From NCBI GenBank assembly GCA_024362935.1, contig JANCRA010000003.1, positions 37,323,291-37,387,290 of the forward strand: a DNA stretch of 64,000 nt, given 5' to 3'. Every line of letters starts with the position of its first letter. Position 1 is the first letter of the stretch. The notes beneath the pieces were generated by a model. It saw only the letters and a program-made list of their open reading frames with translations. It made no database searches and was not told where the DNA came from. Made by a program: the position numbers and the translations under genes. Positions 1-11,010 of the stretch are shown in pieces. This stretch comes from Setophaga petechia. Its lineage: Eukaryota; Chordata; Aves; Passeriformes; Parulidae.

Positions 1-3000
1 ATTTGAAGTTTGCATGGAAGAAAATCCATACTGAGGTAAAAAAGAGCCATGAGATAATTGGGGTTTTGTGACCCGATTGTCCCATTTAAAGTCCTTGCTG
101 CAGCCATCATGGGCTGAGAAGGAGGCTTGCATTCTGAGGTGTTTATCACCAGTAACCTTATCCTGTATTCCTAAATTACCCCGTGCAGCAAATGCATTTC
201 TCCTTTGTCTCACATCAGTAGCGTAGAGATGGCACTGATGAGATGAGTCTAACACTTAAATTCACTCCATTCATTGGACTGACTTAGATTTCATTGCACC
301 CTGAACCCTTCAATTTTGGGTGATATTCCTTTTCCATGAGGTAAAATTACTTATCCATGACTATGGAACAAGCATTAACCCTTCTGGCAGGTTAAAGCCC
401 ACACAGGGCAAGATGTGCTGATAACATTTTGAGCTGAATTATGTGTATGTAGCATACTATAATTATTAACTGTGATTTGCCAAGTGTTTAAAAATGTTAT
501 GGATGGCCCACACAATAAATATTGCAGTTAGAAAAAGAAAGTGAAACAGTGAAGAGAATTGCATTTATGTCTACCCAAGGCAACAGAATCATCTCCCATT
601 AGTGGTTTTCAAAATGTTTTAAATGTATTTAGTAGATAACTAACTGCACACCTTCTCTCTCTGCAAATACCTGAGATTCAGCAACTTGGGGCATGATCCT
701 CAAATCCTAAGCTAGGAACTAACTTCCTCTGGAACCCTCTGGCACACACAAAAATTGACAATAATTTTCAAAACATAACTAATTTCAGTGATTTGGCTGT
801 TAGAAGTAAAAGATCCATCTCTCCTCATTCTTCTTACATCTTTAATCCCTGAGGGGCAAATAAGATACCAAAGCCATATTCCTCTATTACACAAAGATCC
901 AGCTAGTTCAAGTCATGCAATGGACCCCGTTTCATGACAAGAGCCCTTGGGCCAGTTGCATTCCAGTTCATAAAAGGGGTAATTCTAACATAGCAGGTTT
1001 TGAGTAAAAAAACCCCAAAAACTCAAGTGATGAAAAGTTTCCTGAAACACGCTGTAAATGCCACTAAAAATCAGTCAGCAAGTTGATAATGTCAAACCTA
1101 ACAGACCTGCACACCTTTTCCTCTTTCTTAGTTATTAATGATGAAATAATTTAGAAGGTTCGTGCTCCTCAAAATTTTGTCACCTGATAGAATTTACAGT
1201 CACATCCTTATTCAGAGAAATTAATAGTCATGTCCCAATTAATTTTAATCAAAAAGAAAAGCTCCCTGAATAATACTTGTTTAAAATTCACTATATAAAC
1301 AAGCAGAAAAGAAACACATACTGACACTGAGGAAAAATTCCAGTCTTGTAAAGAGGTTACTGCTGTAAGAATTCATTAACTTAAAAAATCACTGAGATTC
1401 AATAATCCTGTACTTTTTATAGTTGTAAGGCTCCATAAAATACAAATTACATTAAACAAAATGAAAAGGTGCTTTAAAAATTTTGTCAGGAGGATTGACA
1501 TTTATGAGTATGTAGTTTGGCTAGTGAAATTATTTGAGTGACATGAAGATTTTACTTCTCTTTTCATACAAATTTAATAAAAATAGAGTACCCCTAATAA
1601 AAAGACACAGCTGTGGTTTCTCTCCCAAACACTTTTCCAGGTATAAAAAGTATATGGGAAAAGAATGCAGGAGAGGGAAGTTAAAAATTGAACTTAACAT
1701 TTACTATACTGTTCAGTCTGTAACTCTTATACTGACATTGAAATCCCTGAGAAGCAATAGATGTAGTTTTATCTGTTTTACTTTTATTCTTATTGTTTTG
1801 GGTTTTTTTTAATTCCATGATGGTAGGAATGTATAGGGAGGTAAAGAAAGGAAGTTTCTTTGTTTCTTCTTGAAAATGAGAAAGCAGAGTAAAAAAGGTA
1901 CGGGTTTTTTTGTTTTTGTTTTTGTGAGGGTTTTGGATTCTGGATTTTTCTAAATAAAAGACAAAATTAGAGCTGGACTTACCATTTGTATGTTTAAATC
2001 ATCTGATGTATAATTTGAGTCTTTAGTGATGGTGTACTACTGACTTAGTTCAACCTCACTGGAATTAAGACCAAATCAATTTATTTTCCTTTTTGATATT
2101 TGACATGCTAAAAGGATATTTCAGAAAAGTTTGCTGTAGCTGAAAGTTATTATTTTTTGTAAGAAAAATTTAAATTTGAATAATGGAACTAGCTGAAAAA
2201 ATACAGAAACATCTCCAATCTACAAAATAGCAGTAAAAATATTGCTACCTGAATGAAATTTTTTGCATACCTTCCCAAGGGGAGTCAGCATGATCTATAG
2301 TGTCCTACAGCACCCAAAGCTTGTCTATGGGCCTTGAAATCTTATATTTCAATGTAGCTGGAGAAGATCTTTACACAATATACTTAAGAGGGGACATAAA
2401 AATCACACATATCTATTTCTGCCTATGACATGTGAGTGCCTACATTTTATACATTGTTTAGACAATGCAATAAGAATCTTGCTTATACTCAGTCTTTGGT
2501 CTGTGCCCCAGCTGCTTGGCACTGTTTAGAGATAAAAGAAACAAATCTGCCCTGAGAGGATATCTGAAAGATTTCATTTCAGAAGAACCTAGGGGTGAGG
2601 AAAAGCTTATATAATTACTTCCAACACATGTTATTTGGTATTTATTGATGGAAAATCTGAGTTAGAACTGTAAGGAGTCTTAAACAGTAAAACTACAGAA
2701 TAACAAATACTAGAGGAAATAGATTTTAACAGAAGAAATTTGTGTCTCTGTACCAAAATATTCCAGGTAGTGAAACATTACATCTTGAAATGCAAATACT
2801 CAAATTCCAACTCTTTTTTTATACAAAGCATGTCAAGTATGTGAAGGGAATGAGGTGTCACAAAAAGGTTGCTGTCTCCATTCCCCTCCAGACCCCCAGT
2901 ACCTCAGAAAACACACTCAGTTATAGTATTGACCCAAACCAAGAGGCATCTCCTCAGTGTACAGCTCAGCAGAACAGAGTGACTCCTTTGTGCTCTTTTT

Positions 3001-3150
3001 ACCTTGAAATAAGCTACTTACCAGGATTTTATTTTTTCTGTGCCAATTGCTGTGCTGCTATGACTACAGTGCTTTTGATGTGATACCTGGTTTCTTTGAA
3101 GCTAAATTGGCACTCCATGCACAGTGCTGCAATTTACAGTATTGGGGGAC
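1..3150. other. AT-rich non-coding stretch, nothing recognised
   Basis: No reading frame longer than about 113 codons occurs here, and none resembles a known protein. I see no repeat family, RNA gene or LTR ends. The sequence is ordinary AT-rich intergenic or intronic DNA with short A and T runs. Confidence 0.6.
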
Positions 3151-3154
3151 CAAT

Positions 3155-3180
3155 AAAGTGGCTTAAAAATAAGCCACTTT
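3155..3180. repeat. Perfect 11-bp inverted repeat (hairpin)
   Basis: AAAGTGGCTTA is followed by an AAAA loop and the exact reverse complement TAAGCCACTTT. The stem has no mismatch. No gene or repeat boundary is recognised next to it, so its role is unknown. Confidence 0.85.
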
Positions 3181-3269
3181 TCCTCTTCAGGTCTTCCAAG
3201 TGTAAACTTGCCTCAGCTAATAACTGAGCCTCCTGTTGGTTCAAATAAAGTCTGAGTAGATGTAGAATT

Positions 3270-3311
3270 TGGTTTGTTTTTTTTTTTTTTTTTTGTTTGT
3301 TTTTTTTTTGC
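3270..3311. repeat. T-rich low-complexity tract
   Basis: Almost uninterrupted T run broken by single Gs. It could be the reverse-strand poly(A) tail of an old retroposed copy, but no source sequence is recognisable beside it. Confidence 0.8.
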
Positions 3312-4449
3312 CTGCCAAGGCTTTATCTTCTGAAATATGCCTTGTGTTTTTCTCAGACAGAGAAAAGTTCCATAATGCTACCTACCCTAATTTGTTTCTG
3401 TTGTTATGGTGATGGCAATGCATGCATAATACACTCAAGGCTGCTAGAAGTTCTGCAAAAGAGAACTAGGACTCTTCTCCCTGTATCTGTAAGATGGCCA
3501 GTATTATTATTCTTCTAGTTTGGTAAACTGTGACACAAACAGAAAAATTGTTATTCTGTGGTGATGATGAGAGACCTACCCCATTTCTGTTGAAATCATT
3601 GGGATGACACTTCTAGCCAGTGTAAATCAGAGTAATTCCTTTACGATCAAGGCAATTGATAGATAATATCCAAGGATTTGGTTCCCACCTGAAAACTTTT
3701 ACTCTAGCAACAGTGAATACAATAAGAATTTTTTTTTCTGTTATATCAATGTTCAAAGCTTGTAAAGACATTAAACTAATATGTATTTTTTTTTTTTTTA
3801 ATTTCTCCCTTAATCTGGATTTTTTTTCTTTGTTTGCATGGGAATTCTTCTGTCACAATTGGAATTTTGGAACAATTTCAAAGCAGAAGTATGTAATTGG
3901 CCTATGTATGGCCTATGTTCAGTAAGACAGACAAGATGCTTAAATGTAAATAGAGACCTTATAAAACCGAGATGTCATTTTGAAGGTAGTTAGGTTAGAA
4001 TCCAATTCTTGGAAACAGCAACCTGAAAAATTGGCTGTGATTCTCTTTAAGACACTGCTGAGGAAACAGAGGATAATAAGAACCATCTCATCTCCTCTGC
4101 ACCATTATCTTAGGCATGTCCTCTGCTAGGGAAGAGTATGATGACCTCTCTCTTAGGAAAAGCTAAAAAAGAATCAAGCAGCCTATAAAGATCAGAAAAG
4201 ATAAGAAGTGTGGGAGCAATTTTTGTGGGATTTTGTTTGTTTTTTTGAAACTTTGTCCCACATTAGTGTATTATCAGGTCTAGTAAATAATAATGAGATA
4301 ATTCAAGGGAAGAAAAAAGATATAATTCTACTTTGCAGTGTAGAAAAAACTCTAATTTGGAATTGCAATATCATGCCTATTGTGGCAGAACATAATCACC
4401 ATGTTCCTGAAATCCAGTCTAGGCAAAAACACAGTACAAATTCCATGTC

Positions 4450-4483
4450 TTAATTATCTTCTAAAATTAATTATCTTCTAAAA
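4450..4483. repeat. Perfect 17-bp direct tandem duplication
   Basis: TTAATTATCTTCTAAAA occurs twice in a row (4450-4466 and 4467-4483) without mismatch, which indicates a recent replication-slippage duplication. Confidence 0.9.
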
Positions 4484-5239
4484 GAATGTCAGGTGTTCTA
4501 AATAAATATATTGATGTACTCTGTAGTGTTTGCATCAGGGAGAAGGAGCAAACATTATTTGCTTCTAGTATTTGAAATAATGAATCAATTAGATATCATG
4601 AATTTGATAAAAATGGAGGAAAGTGAATCAAATATTTTCAATTCCTTTTCCTTTGACATGTTCAGAGAATCAATAAATAGGATACAGAGCTGATAAATTA
4701 TTTAAACTAGAATAAAGGAAGCAATAAGCACTGCTTTTATCCACCTGTGATTTCAATATGATGATTTTCATTTCTGACTAAGCTGCACTTTTAGCCATAT
4801 TAAATTATTCTTCTTCCTTTTTTATTGCTGTCATTTTTTAAATATAGTTACATGTGCTAAAAATGAAAACAAATTAATAGAAAATATGTTCTATTAACAG
4901 AATTACTGCTATATAGTATTGCTCCCAGATGCACAAAGGGCATTTAGTCATGTCTTTTGTAGCCTTCATCAGGCTGAAATGGTAACAAACTGACAGCACA
5001 CAGACAGGGGAGATGAGCTCCCACACTGGGGAACATGTGCTGCTAGAATAGACGCCAATTCATGGACAGCCATGAGTCAAAATTCCCCTGTGTAACGACA
5101 GCAGTGTCACCACGAACAGAATTCAGTTATTAATGCACTACAGCTTTCCAATTGCAGAGCAGTGGGTTGAGAAGCTTCTAATATTTGTCATACTTCAGAA
5201 GAAAAATCCTGCAGGAATAGTGATATAAATAGATTTACA

Positions 5240-5800
5240 ATGGAGTGATTAGGATCATGGTGTGGGTTTGAAGAGATCTGTAAGACCTACCAGCAACCCC
5301 CCTGAGCCCCCCAGGGCAGGGACCACAGCCTGTGTGTGCTGGTGCAGGGGTACTCCAGCTGGGAAATCTACCGCTTCACCTCATGGGAAGAGCCCTCTCT
5401 TAACTCCTTTGGGACAATTTACAGGTACTTCCCTGTTGATTCCTGCTTCCTCTCTGACACTCAGAACAACATCCTCTTCCCTGACCAAACCTAGTTTAAA
5501 GTCCTGCTAATAAACCCAGCCAGGCTGCAACCTAGAACAACCTCATTCCACTTGGCCAGGCTTGGCCCATCCAAGACCACAAGTCTGGACTACCTAAGGG
5601 GTGTCCCAGATCACAGAGCCCGAAGTGCTGAGTGTGGCGCCGTGCACACAGGCAGTCATTGGCTCCTTCTGTTCATCTCCTCCTTCCTGGAAGGAGTTTC
5701 CAGCTGGGAGGATGTAAGAGAACACTGTCTGTGCCCCTGACAGAAGAGAACTCTAGCTGTGACTACACAGATTTCTGTGTAGCATAACTCCAGAGCTGAT
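5240..5800. other. GC-richer block of unknown origin, possibly a decayed repeat
   Basis: About 550 bases here are clearly richer in G and C than both flanks, with CC-rich runs near 5295-5315 and overlapping short frames of 82 and 62 codons. The sharp change in composition suggests an inserted sequence such as an old transposon, LTR or retroposed fragment. I cannot assign a family and see neither terminal repeats nor target duplications. Confidence 0.35.
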
Positions 5801-8680
5801 CATGAGTGCCACCTTTAATCTCAGTGAAGGCATATTTGCCCTAGATTTTATGCTTCTACAAGTTACACTATTGCTCTGCTGTTATCTATGTATTTTTTGA
5901 AATTTTGCAAAATTGGACTGTCTGAAGCAGAAGTGGTTCTGTGTAAGTCTTGTTCTCCTAATGGCAGAGGATTTCAGCTCATTCTTGTAAAAATGCCATG
6001 TACAACATAGATTTATTCCCATTTGAGAAATTCTCTTTTCACATGAGACAAGAATTCAATTTAGCACACCTTTTCTAAGTGTACTCTATAAAAAACTGTC
6101 TTAAAGGTCCACAAGGGGTTTCTTTAACAATTCTGTCATGACAAGGAAGAAACATTTTTTTCCATAAAATGTATAACAAAACCTAATTTTGCCTTATCAA
6201 GCTTTCATTTTAACAATTTTAATATTCTAATAAGAGTAACATTAAACTCTTACTAAAGAAAAATCTCCACTAATATAGTGTGTTTTCCTCTTGGAATTGG
6301 CTCTGTCAAGCTTTCATTTCAAAACAATTTCTGTTTCTAAATTAAAACTTAACACCATATAACTTTAAAATTAAGGTCTAGACACATCAAGACAGTGCAT
6401 AAAAGAAATAATGAAAGAAATTTTTAAAATTACTTTACCAGAAAATATTGATCCTATGAATTTGTGGTTTTCCCATTCAAGGGTATAGAAAGTTTAGTTA
6501 TGGTTCTAAGTGTTCTTCAGTTTTGGCTTTAATAATGTCCTACATATGAAAATATTCCTACATGGAATATTTTATTTTTGTATTCATGTTTGCTCTTATG
6601 TAATGTATTCTGATTTCTTCCTTCTGTAAGGCTACTGCCAAACTGTGTATTTAAAGCACAAAGAAAGGGATTTCTAAAGATGCCTCTTACTAGATACTCA
6701 CAGCCTAATACTGATTCTGGGACATCAGAGGACAAGTGGTTGTTTATGACCATGAAAGGTATCTAAGGTAACTATTATCTATAATTTATGTTTTCTTCTA
6801 AATTTTATAGATAAAATAATCAGATAAAAATAATCAGAGAACAATACAGGTATTAACCATGCCAGTTGAAGTTTAGGCTCCTAAATGTTTCAGAGGCTTG
6901 TTAATACTTTGTCACAGAATTAAGAAATATGAATTTGTTTTGTTCACTTCCAATCAGAAGCATATAATTGGACTCAGTGCATTTAAGATAACAGTTCACT
7001 AATTACCCAGCTATCACCAGCATGACAGTCCCTCTGCACAACCTGCAAGTTACACTAATTTCAAAAGCACTCAGGATGTTTTCCTACTGTCTCAACACAA
7101 GGAACAGTAAAGTGATGTAATTTGAAAAAATAGAATTCAGTAAAGTTGAAGAAATTTGTTTCCGCTGCTACTATACCATTTTAAACACTGATGATTTGTT
7201 GGCCCTAGAAAGAATCCTACCACCTGTAGCTGAAAGTCAGCAGAATCTGAATTTCTCTGTTGGATTCTCTTGCAGATTTACATGGAATCTTCTCCATAAT
7301 TTTTCAAGGAAATCCTACAGTACAATATTTATGGCATTAGACAAGGACCAACAGAGTAGATTCAGAATGAAAGACAGAAGCTAAATTTTTCTTGCTTTTG
7401 GTGGAATTAGCTGTGAAAAAACTCTGTTTAATATTTTCCCACATTTTATTTATATACAATCTTTCTCTGACCTGAGTTGCTTTCATTCTGATGCTTTTCC
7501 TCTAGGGTGTGCTTCTGATTGTGTAGGCAAAGGCACACTGGCTTTTTTCATCTTAGATTCTCTAGCTAATGTGTGCACAGAGGGTGGCAGTGTTCCTTTT
7601 CAAACAGCAGATTTATTATTCAGATTTTAATGACAAATTCCATGATGGTTGCTTTATTTCAGTAGAGTCCTATTGTACTGCCTGCTCTTACTGATAGAAA
7701 TTATTGTTTGCAATACTACTTTGTTGAATTTAAGAAAAGGGTGTATTTCATAGCATATAAGCATTCTCTTTTAAAATAATTTTAGGTTGGAGAAACCACA
7801 TCTGCTACAGATATATTGATAATCTGGAAGAAGGGATTGGCCAACAAGCTGTTTATCAAGAAAAATTAAAGCATTTTTTACTTTCTTTAGTAAAGTGGAG
7901 TGTCCTGTGATATGCTAGAAAAAAAGAGAAAAGAAAGTTTACCCTTCTCCATTTATAAGTGCTGACTCTTGATGTTGTAGAATATTTTCCAGGTTCATTA
8001 AAGAAGATTCAGGTCTGTAAGTCTTTTTGGAAACTCTACAGTGAGTTGCTTACCCTTGAATTTAGGAATATAGATGAAGTTTCTAAACATTTTGTTCAAA
8101 AGAGTGAGCGCAAGCCAGGAAGCAACTCTGCAGAAAAACAAAAATAGACACAAGATAACAGACTCCCAGGGTTAAAACTTAAAAATCAAAATAATGTTTC
8201 ACTGAAATTGATGTTGACATTTAGATAAAGACATTTATAAATATGCTGTTAGAAGGGTGTTCAGACTGCACAAATCAGCATTTTCTAATGTTCAGATGCT
8301 GTAGAAACAATGAGTGTAGCTGAGCAAGTTTGAATACTCCCCCTTTTTTTTTTTTTCCCCTGGAACATTTTCATGTCCAACTACTTTTGGAGAGGCAGAG
8401 AGAAACCCACCCACCCCCACACCCCAATATTACAGCTGTTTTATTCATTATTACTTGATTTAATATACGCACAGTGAGTTGAAATGTAACCTTCCACAGA
8501 TGGTGGCTCAGCCCACAGTACACAAATGCTGAAGGGCAAGCTCTGTCTTTAATTAAATTTGCCTAACATTAGCTGTATAGTTTTCTGTTCCCAAACAATA
8601 ACTGTTCAGCCTGAAATTTTCTCCTGACACTTTCCATTTCAGAAATTCTCCTTCAGTCCAGTGGGATTTCTTTTGGGCAG
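5801..8680. other. AT-rich non-coding flank of the provirus
   Basis: No coding frame above 74 codons and no recognised repeat. A T tract (about 8343-8356) and a C/A-rich patch (about 8408-8426) are present. This is the host flank into which the provirus inserted. Confidence 0.55.
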
Positions 8681-8685
8681 AAAGA
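8681..8685. repeat. Target-site duplication AAAGA (left copy)
   Basis: AAAGA directly precedes the LTR terminus TGCCC and recurs at 15430-15434 directly after the other LTR terminus. A sixth base does not match, so the duplication is 5 bp. Confidence 0.9.
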
Positions 8686-9227
8686 TGCCCTCGCAATAAC
8701 TGTACAAGCACGAACGGAACGGTGCACTCCTTGTCAGCGTCTGAGAGGTTTTATTAGCGCATCAGCCTCAGCACATTGTTACAACAATGGAGACACAACA
8801 GATGCAACCATCTCGCTGAACCAAGAAGAATGCCAAAGAAACTTAACATTACAGCATATCATAAAGCCATTTCCATCTGCGTTTCAACCAATCACATAGA
8901 GAACAAGAACATTGACAATAATTCTGTCCAATAATATAAAGCACACGTAATTTTGCTAAGCGGCCTAGTTTCTAAACAATAGCTTCTTCATAGAAGTCAA
9001 AGCACAAAAGTCTATTCAAAACTTCAACCTTCTAAAGATATACATTAAGAAAACTTGTTACTACTTAAGGCAGCACCTAACATAGGCCTATTGTTCTATT
9101 CTCAAACTTTCTCACGTTTGCATTACTAATATTTCTGCTGCTTTAGCATCTAACTATCTCACTGTCTGAGGCCTGCTTTCTTAAAACCTTTCTTTCTTAA
9201 AACCTTCTGGTTTTTAGGATTCCTACA
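8686..9227 (-). mobile_element. 3' LTR of the class II ERV
   Basis: This 542-bp repeat begins TG and ends CA on the plus strand. It matches 14888-15429 along its whole length with no difference that I can find by eye. The element reads on the minus strand, so this is the 3' LTR. In that sense it carries a TATA-like TTTATATTAT (8931-8940) and an AATAAA signal (8755-8750) about 65 bases from its end. This implies U3 of roughly 320 bases, then R, then a short U5. The boundaries are fixed by the 5-bp duplication outside and the polypurine tract inside. Confidence 0.96.
8750..8755 (-). promoter_or_regulatory. AATAAA polyadenylation signal in the 3' LTR
   Basis: Minus-strand AATAAA lies downstream of the LTR TATA-like box and about 65 bases before the LTR end, the expected position for the signal that ends proviral transcripts in R. 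The identical hexamer is in the 5' LTR at 14952-14957. Confidence 0.8.
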
Positions 9228-9240
9228 ATTCCCCCTCCCT
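9228..9240 (-). other. Polypurine tract (plus-strand primer)
   Basis: On the minus strand the 13 bases before the 3' LTR are AGGGAGGGGGAAT. A purine run abutting U3 is the standard primer for plus-strand synthesis, and it independently confirms element orientation and the inner LTR boundary. Confidence 0.92.
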
Positions 9241-9441
9241 GCTGATACATATAGAGACCGTCATATTCGTGTCGTTGACTACTTGTGTTTCTTAGCCTTA
9301 CTCTAGTATTATTGCGTACTATTTGCTGAAGGTTTGCTCTTGCTGACACTAAGCGTTGCTATATTACAGCACAGCAACTTAATGCTGTGAGGGCCCAGTC
9401 AGTGAAAAAGTGAATGAATCATGTCCGATAATAGTTACGAG
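9241..9441 (-). other. Proviral 3' untranslated region between env and PPT
   Basis: About 200 bases separate the env stop codon from the polypurine tract. No accessory reading frame is recognised here. Confidence 0.6.
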
Positions 9442-10794
9442 TCAATTTTCAAAAAATTCTTGTCGATTCCAGGGCCTTAACTCAAAACCTTCTTCCATTT
9501 TGATGCCTTCATCTGGCATCTCAGTAAGATTGCAAACACTCTCTGTATTTTTATTACCTGAATCTCTTTCTTGAATGACAAAAATTTCTTGGACTGTTTT
9601 GTTCAGCATTTTCCGCACACAATGAAGAATGCAGGAAACCACTATCAGTATTAATATTAAAACACCCAGGACATAGAGACCTATCTTGCAAAGTTGCCTT
9701 AGCCAAGGTGCAAAGCTCCATTTTTGAAACAAATCATCCAACCAAGAACTACCATCTTCTTTAATTTGGGCAGTCAAGTCCTTTAGTTTTTGTATGCTTT
9801 TGTGAATGGATTCAGAGTGATCGGATAAGTTCATACAACACAACCCTTCAAATTCTTCACAACCATGTCCTTGTGCCAGTAAAAGAAAATCAATTGCTGC
9901 TCTATTTTGAAGAGTAGCATGCCTAACACTATCAACATCAGTTAACATATCACTAATTGCAGAGGATGTGGCATTAACTTGCTTACTCAACCAACATCCG
10001 ACTCGATCTAATTGTTTCAATGCTTCTGCAGAAGCCCATTGGGGTAAAAAGATACCTACTGAAACTCTTCTTGAGGGTTTCCAAGGCATGAAATCACTTT
10101 GACAGTTTTCATCATAATGACGAACAGTTCTCATTTTTCTTTGTTTCTTTTTCACGACTGCTTTGGCAGATGGTGCGATGACAGTCAGCATTCCAATGCT
10201 ACAAGGGCCACCTTTAAGGTGTGCTGGAATGCCTTGCCAAGCCCTGTCTCCACAAATGAACCAATACCCTTTTGGTAATTGCCGTGGATATTGGTCAGCC
10301 TCAGAAATCACCTCCCAACTATTTGAAAAATTACACCAAAAACTCAAATTTCTGTATGCAAAATAATGAGGAGTAACATTATACTTTGGGGGATCACCTT
10401 TTTGCAAAGCACTAGCCATGAAAGTAAAGCAAAAATCCATGGTTAAAGAACCAAGGATTTCTAATTCTTGGGGTTCAGAAGCTGCCCTAGGAAGTTTTTT
10501 GGCCCAAACATTCCAATTCAATGTAGGATTGTTTACCTTATCAATTTCACCTGATTTACCATTAGATTGTTTTTTGACCGAGGGCAACTCTTTTACTGGC
10601 ACACCCACCAGACAGGTTGAGAAAGGTTTCTCTGGTTCCGTATTAGACAAACATATAGTATCTGAGCCGGCTGCCTTGGCTAAGGTCACCCAAACATTTG
10701 TCTTCGGTTGTTCCACAGGCAGATCTGCACGACAAAAAACAATTAAAAACCACCAATACCAACAAAGAAATTGCATTTGATCCATCTTTTTCAT
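9442..10794 (-). CDS. env: Retroviral envelope glycoprotein, intact 450-codon frame
   Basis: The frame runs from ATG to TGA without a break. Residues 1-23 form a signal peptide. SU is short (about 24-222) and lies before a minimal R-x-x-R furin site (219-222). TM has an internal fusion peptide flanked by C231 and C267, a heptad/immunosuppressive-type segment (about 294-311), a CX6CC motif (C312, C319, C320), a membrane span (about 371-392) and a tail of about 55 residues. N-X-S/T sites include N139, N149, N155, N273 and N322. The TM layout is that of alpharetroviral and related envelopes, unlike the betaretrovirus-like pol. SU of about 200 residues is shorter than usual for retroviruses. The expected role is receptor binding and membrane fusion at the cell surface. 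Expression would need a spliced LTR transcript. Whether it is functional or expressed cannot be told from sequence. Confidence 0.93.
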   Translation of the reverse strand: MKKMDQMQFLCWYWWFLIVFCRADLPVEQPKTNVWVTLAKAAGSDTICLSNTEPEKPFSTCLVGVPVKELPSVKKQSNGKSGEIDKVNNPTLNWNVWAKKLPRAASEPQELEILGSLTMDFCFTFMASALQKGDPPKYNVTPHYFAYRNLSFWCNFSNSWEVISEADQYPRQLPKGYWFICGDRAWQGIPAHLKGGPCSIGMLTVIAPSAKAVVKKKQRKMRTVRHYDENCQSDFMPWKPSRRVSVGIFLPQWASAEALKQLDRVGCWLSKQVNATSSAISDMLTDVDSVRHATLQNRAAIDFLLLAQGHGCEEFEGLCCMNLSDHSESIHKSIQKLKDLTAQIKEDGSSWLDDLFQKWSFAPWLRQLCKIGLYVLGVLILILIVVSCILHCVRKMLNKTVQEIFVIQERDSGNKNTESVCNLTEMPDEGIKMEEGFELRPWNRQEFFEN

Positions 10795-11010
10795 GAGCTA
10801 ATTTTTGGCATAACTTTTCTCGAATTTTAAGATGTTGTTCTCAAGAAGCCAAAACTTAAAACTTCTGCCAAAAGTTAGCTCTATCAGACAGACATTAAAT
10901 ACACAATTGACATAAATTAACACAAAGTCAGAGTTTGCAGGTTCCACCGATGCACAAAGAACGTCAGGCACAAGGAACGTCAGGCGTGACCCGGGATCCC
11001 TCCGCTCGGC
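10795..11010 (-). other. pol-env junction of the provirus
   Basis: A 216-base stretch without a long frame separates the end of integrase from the env start. In many retroviruses pol and env overlap, so the gap is slightly unusual. An env splice acceptor would be expected here or in the end of pol, but I could not assign one. Confidence 0.55.

Noticed and set aside
10163..10780. Plus-strand frames of 67 and 120 codons inside env
   Set aside because: They are antisense shadows of the intact env frame and have no features of their own.
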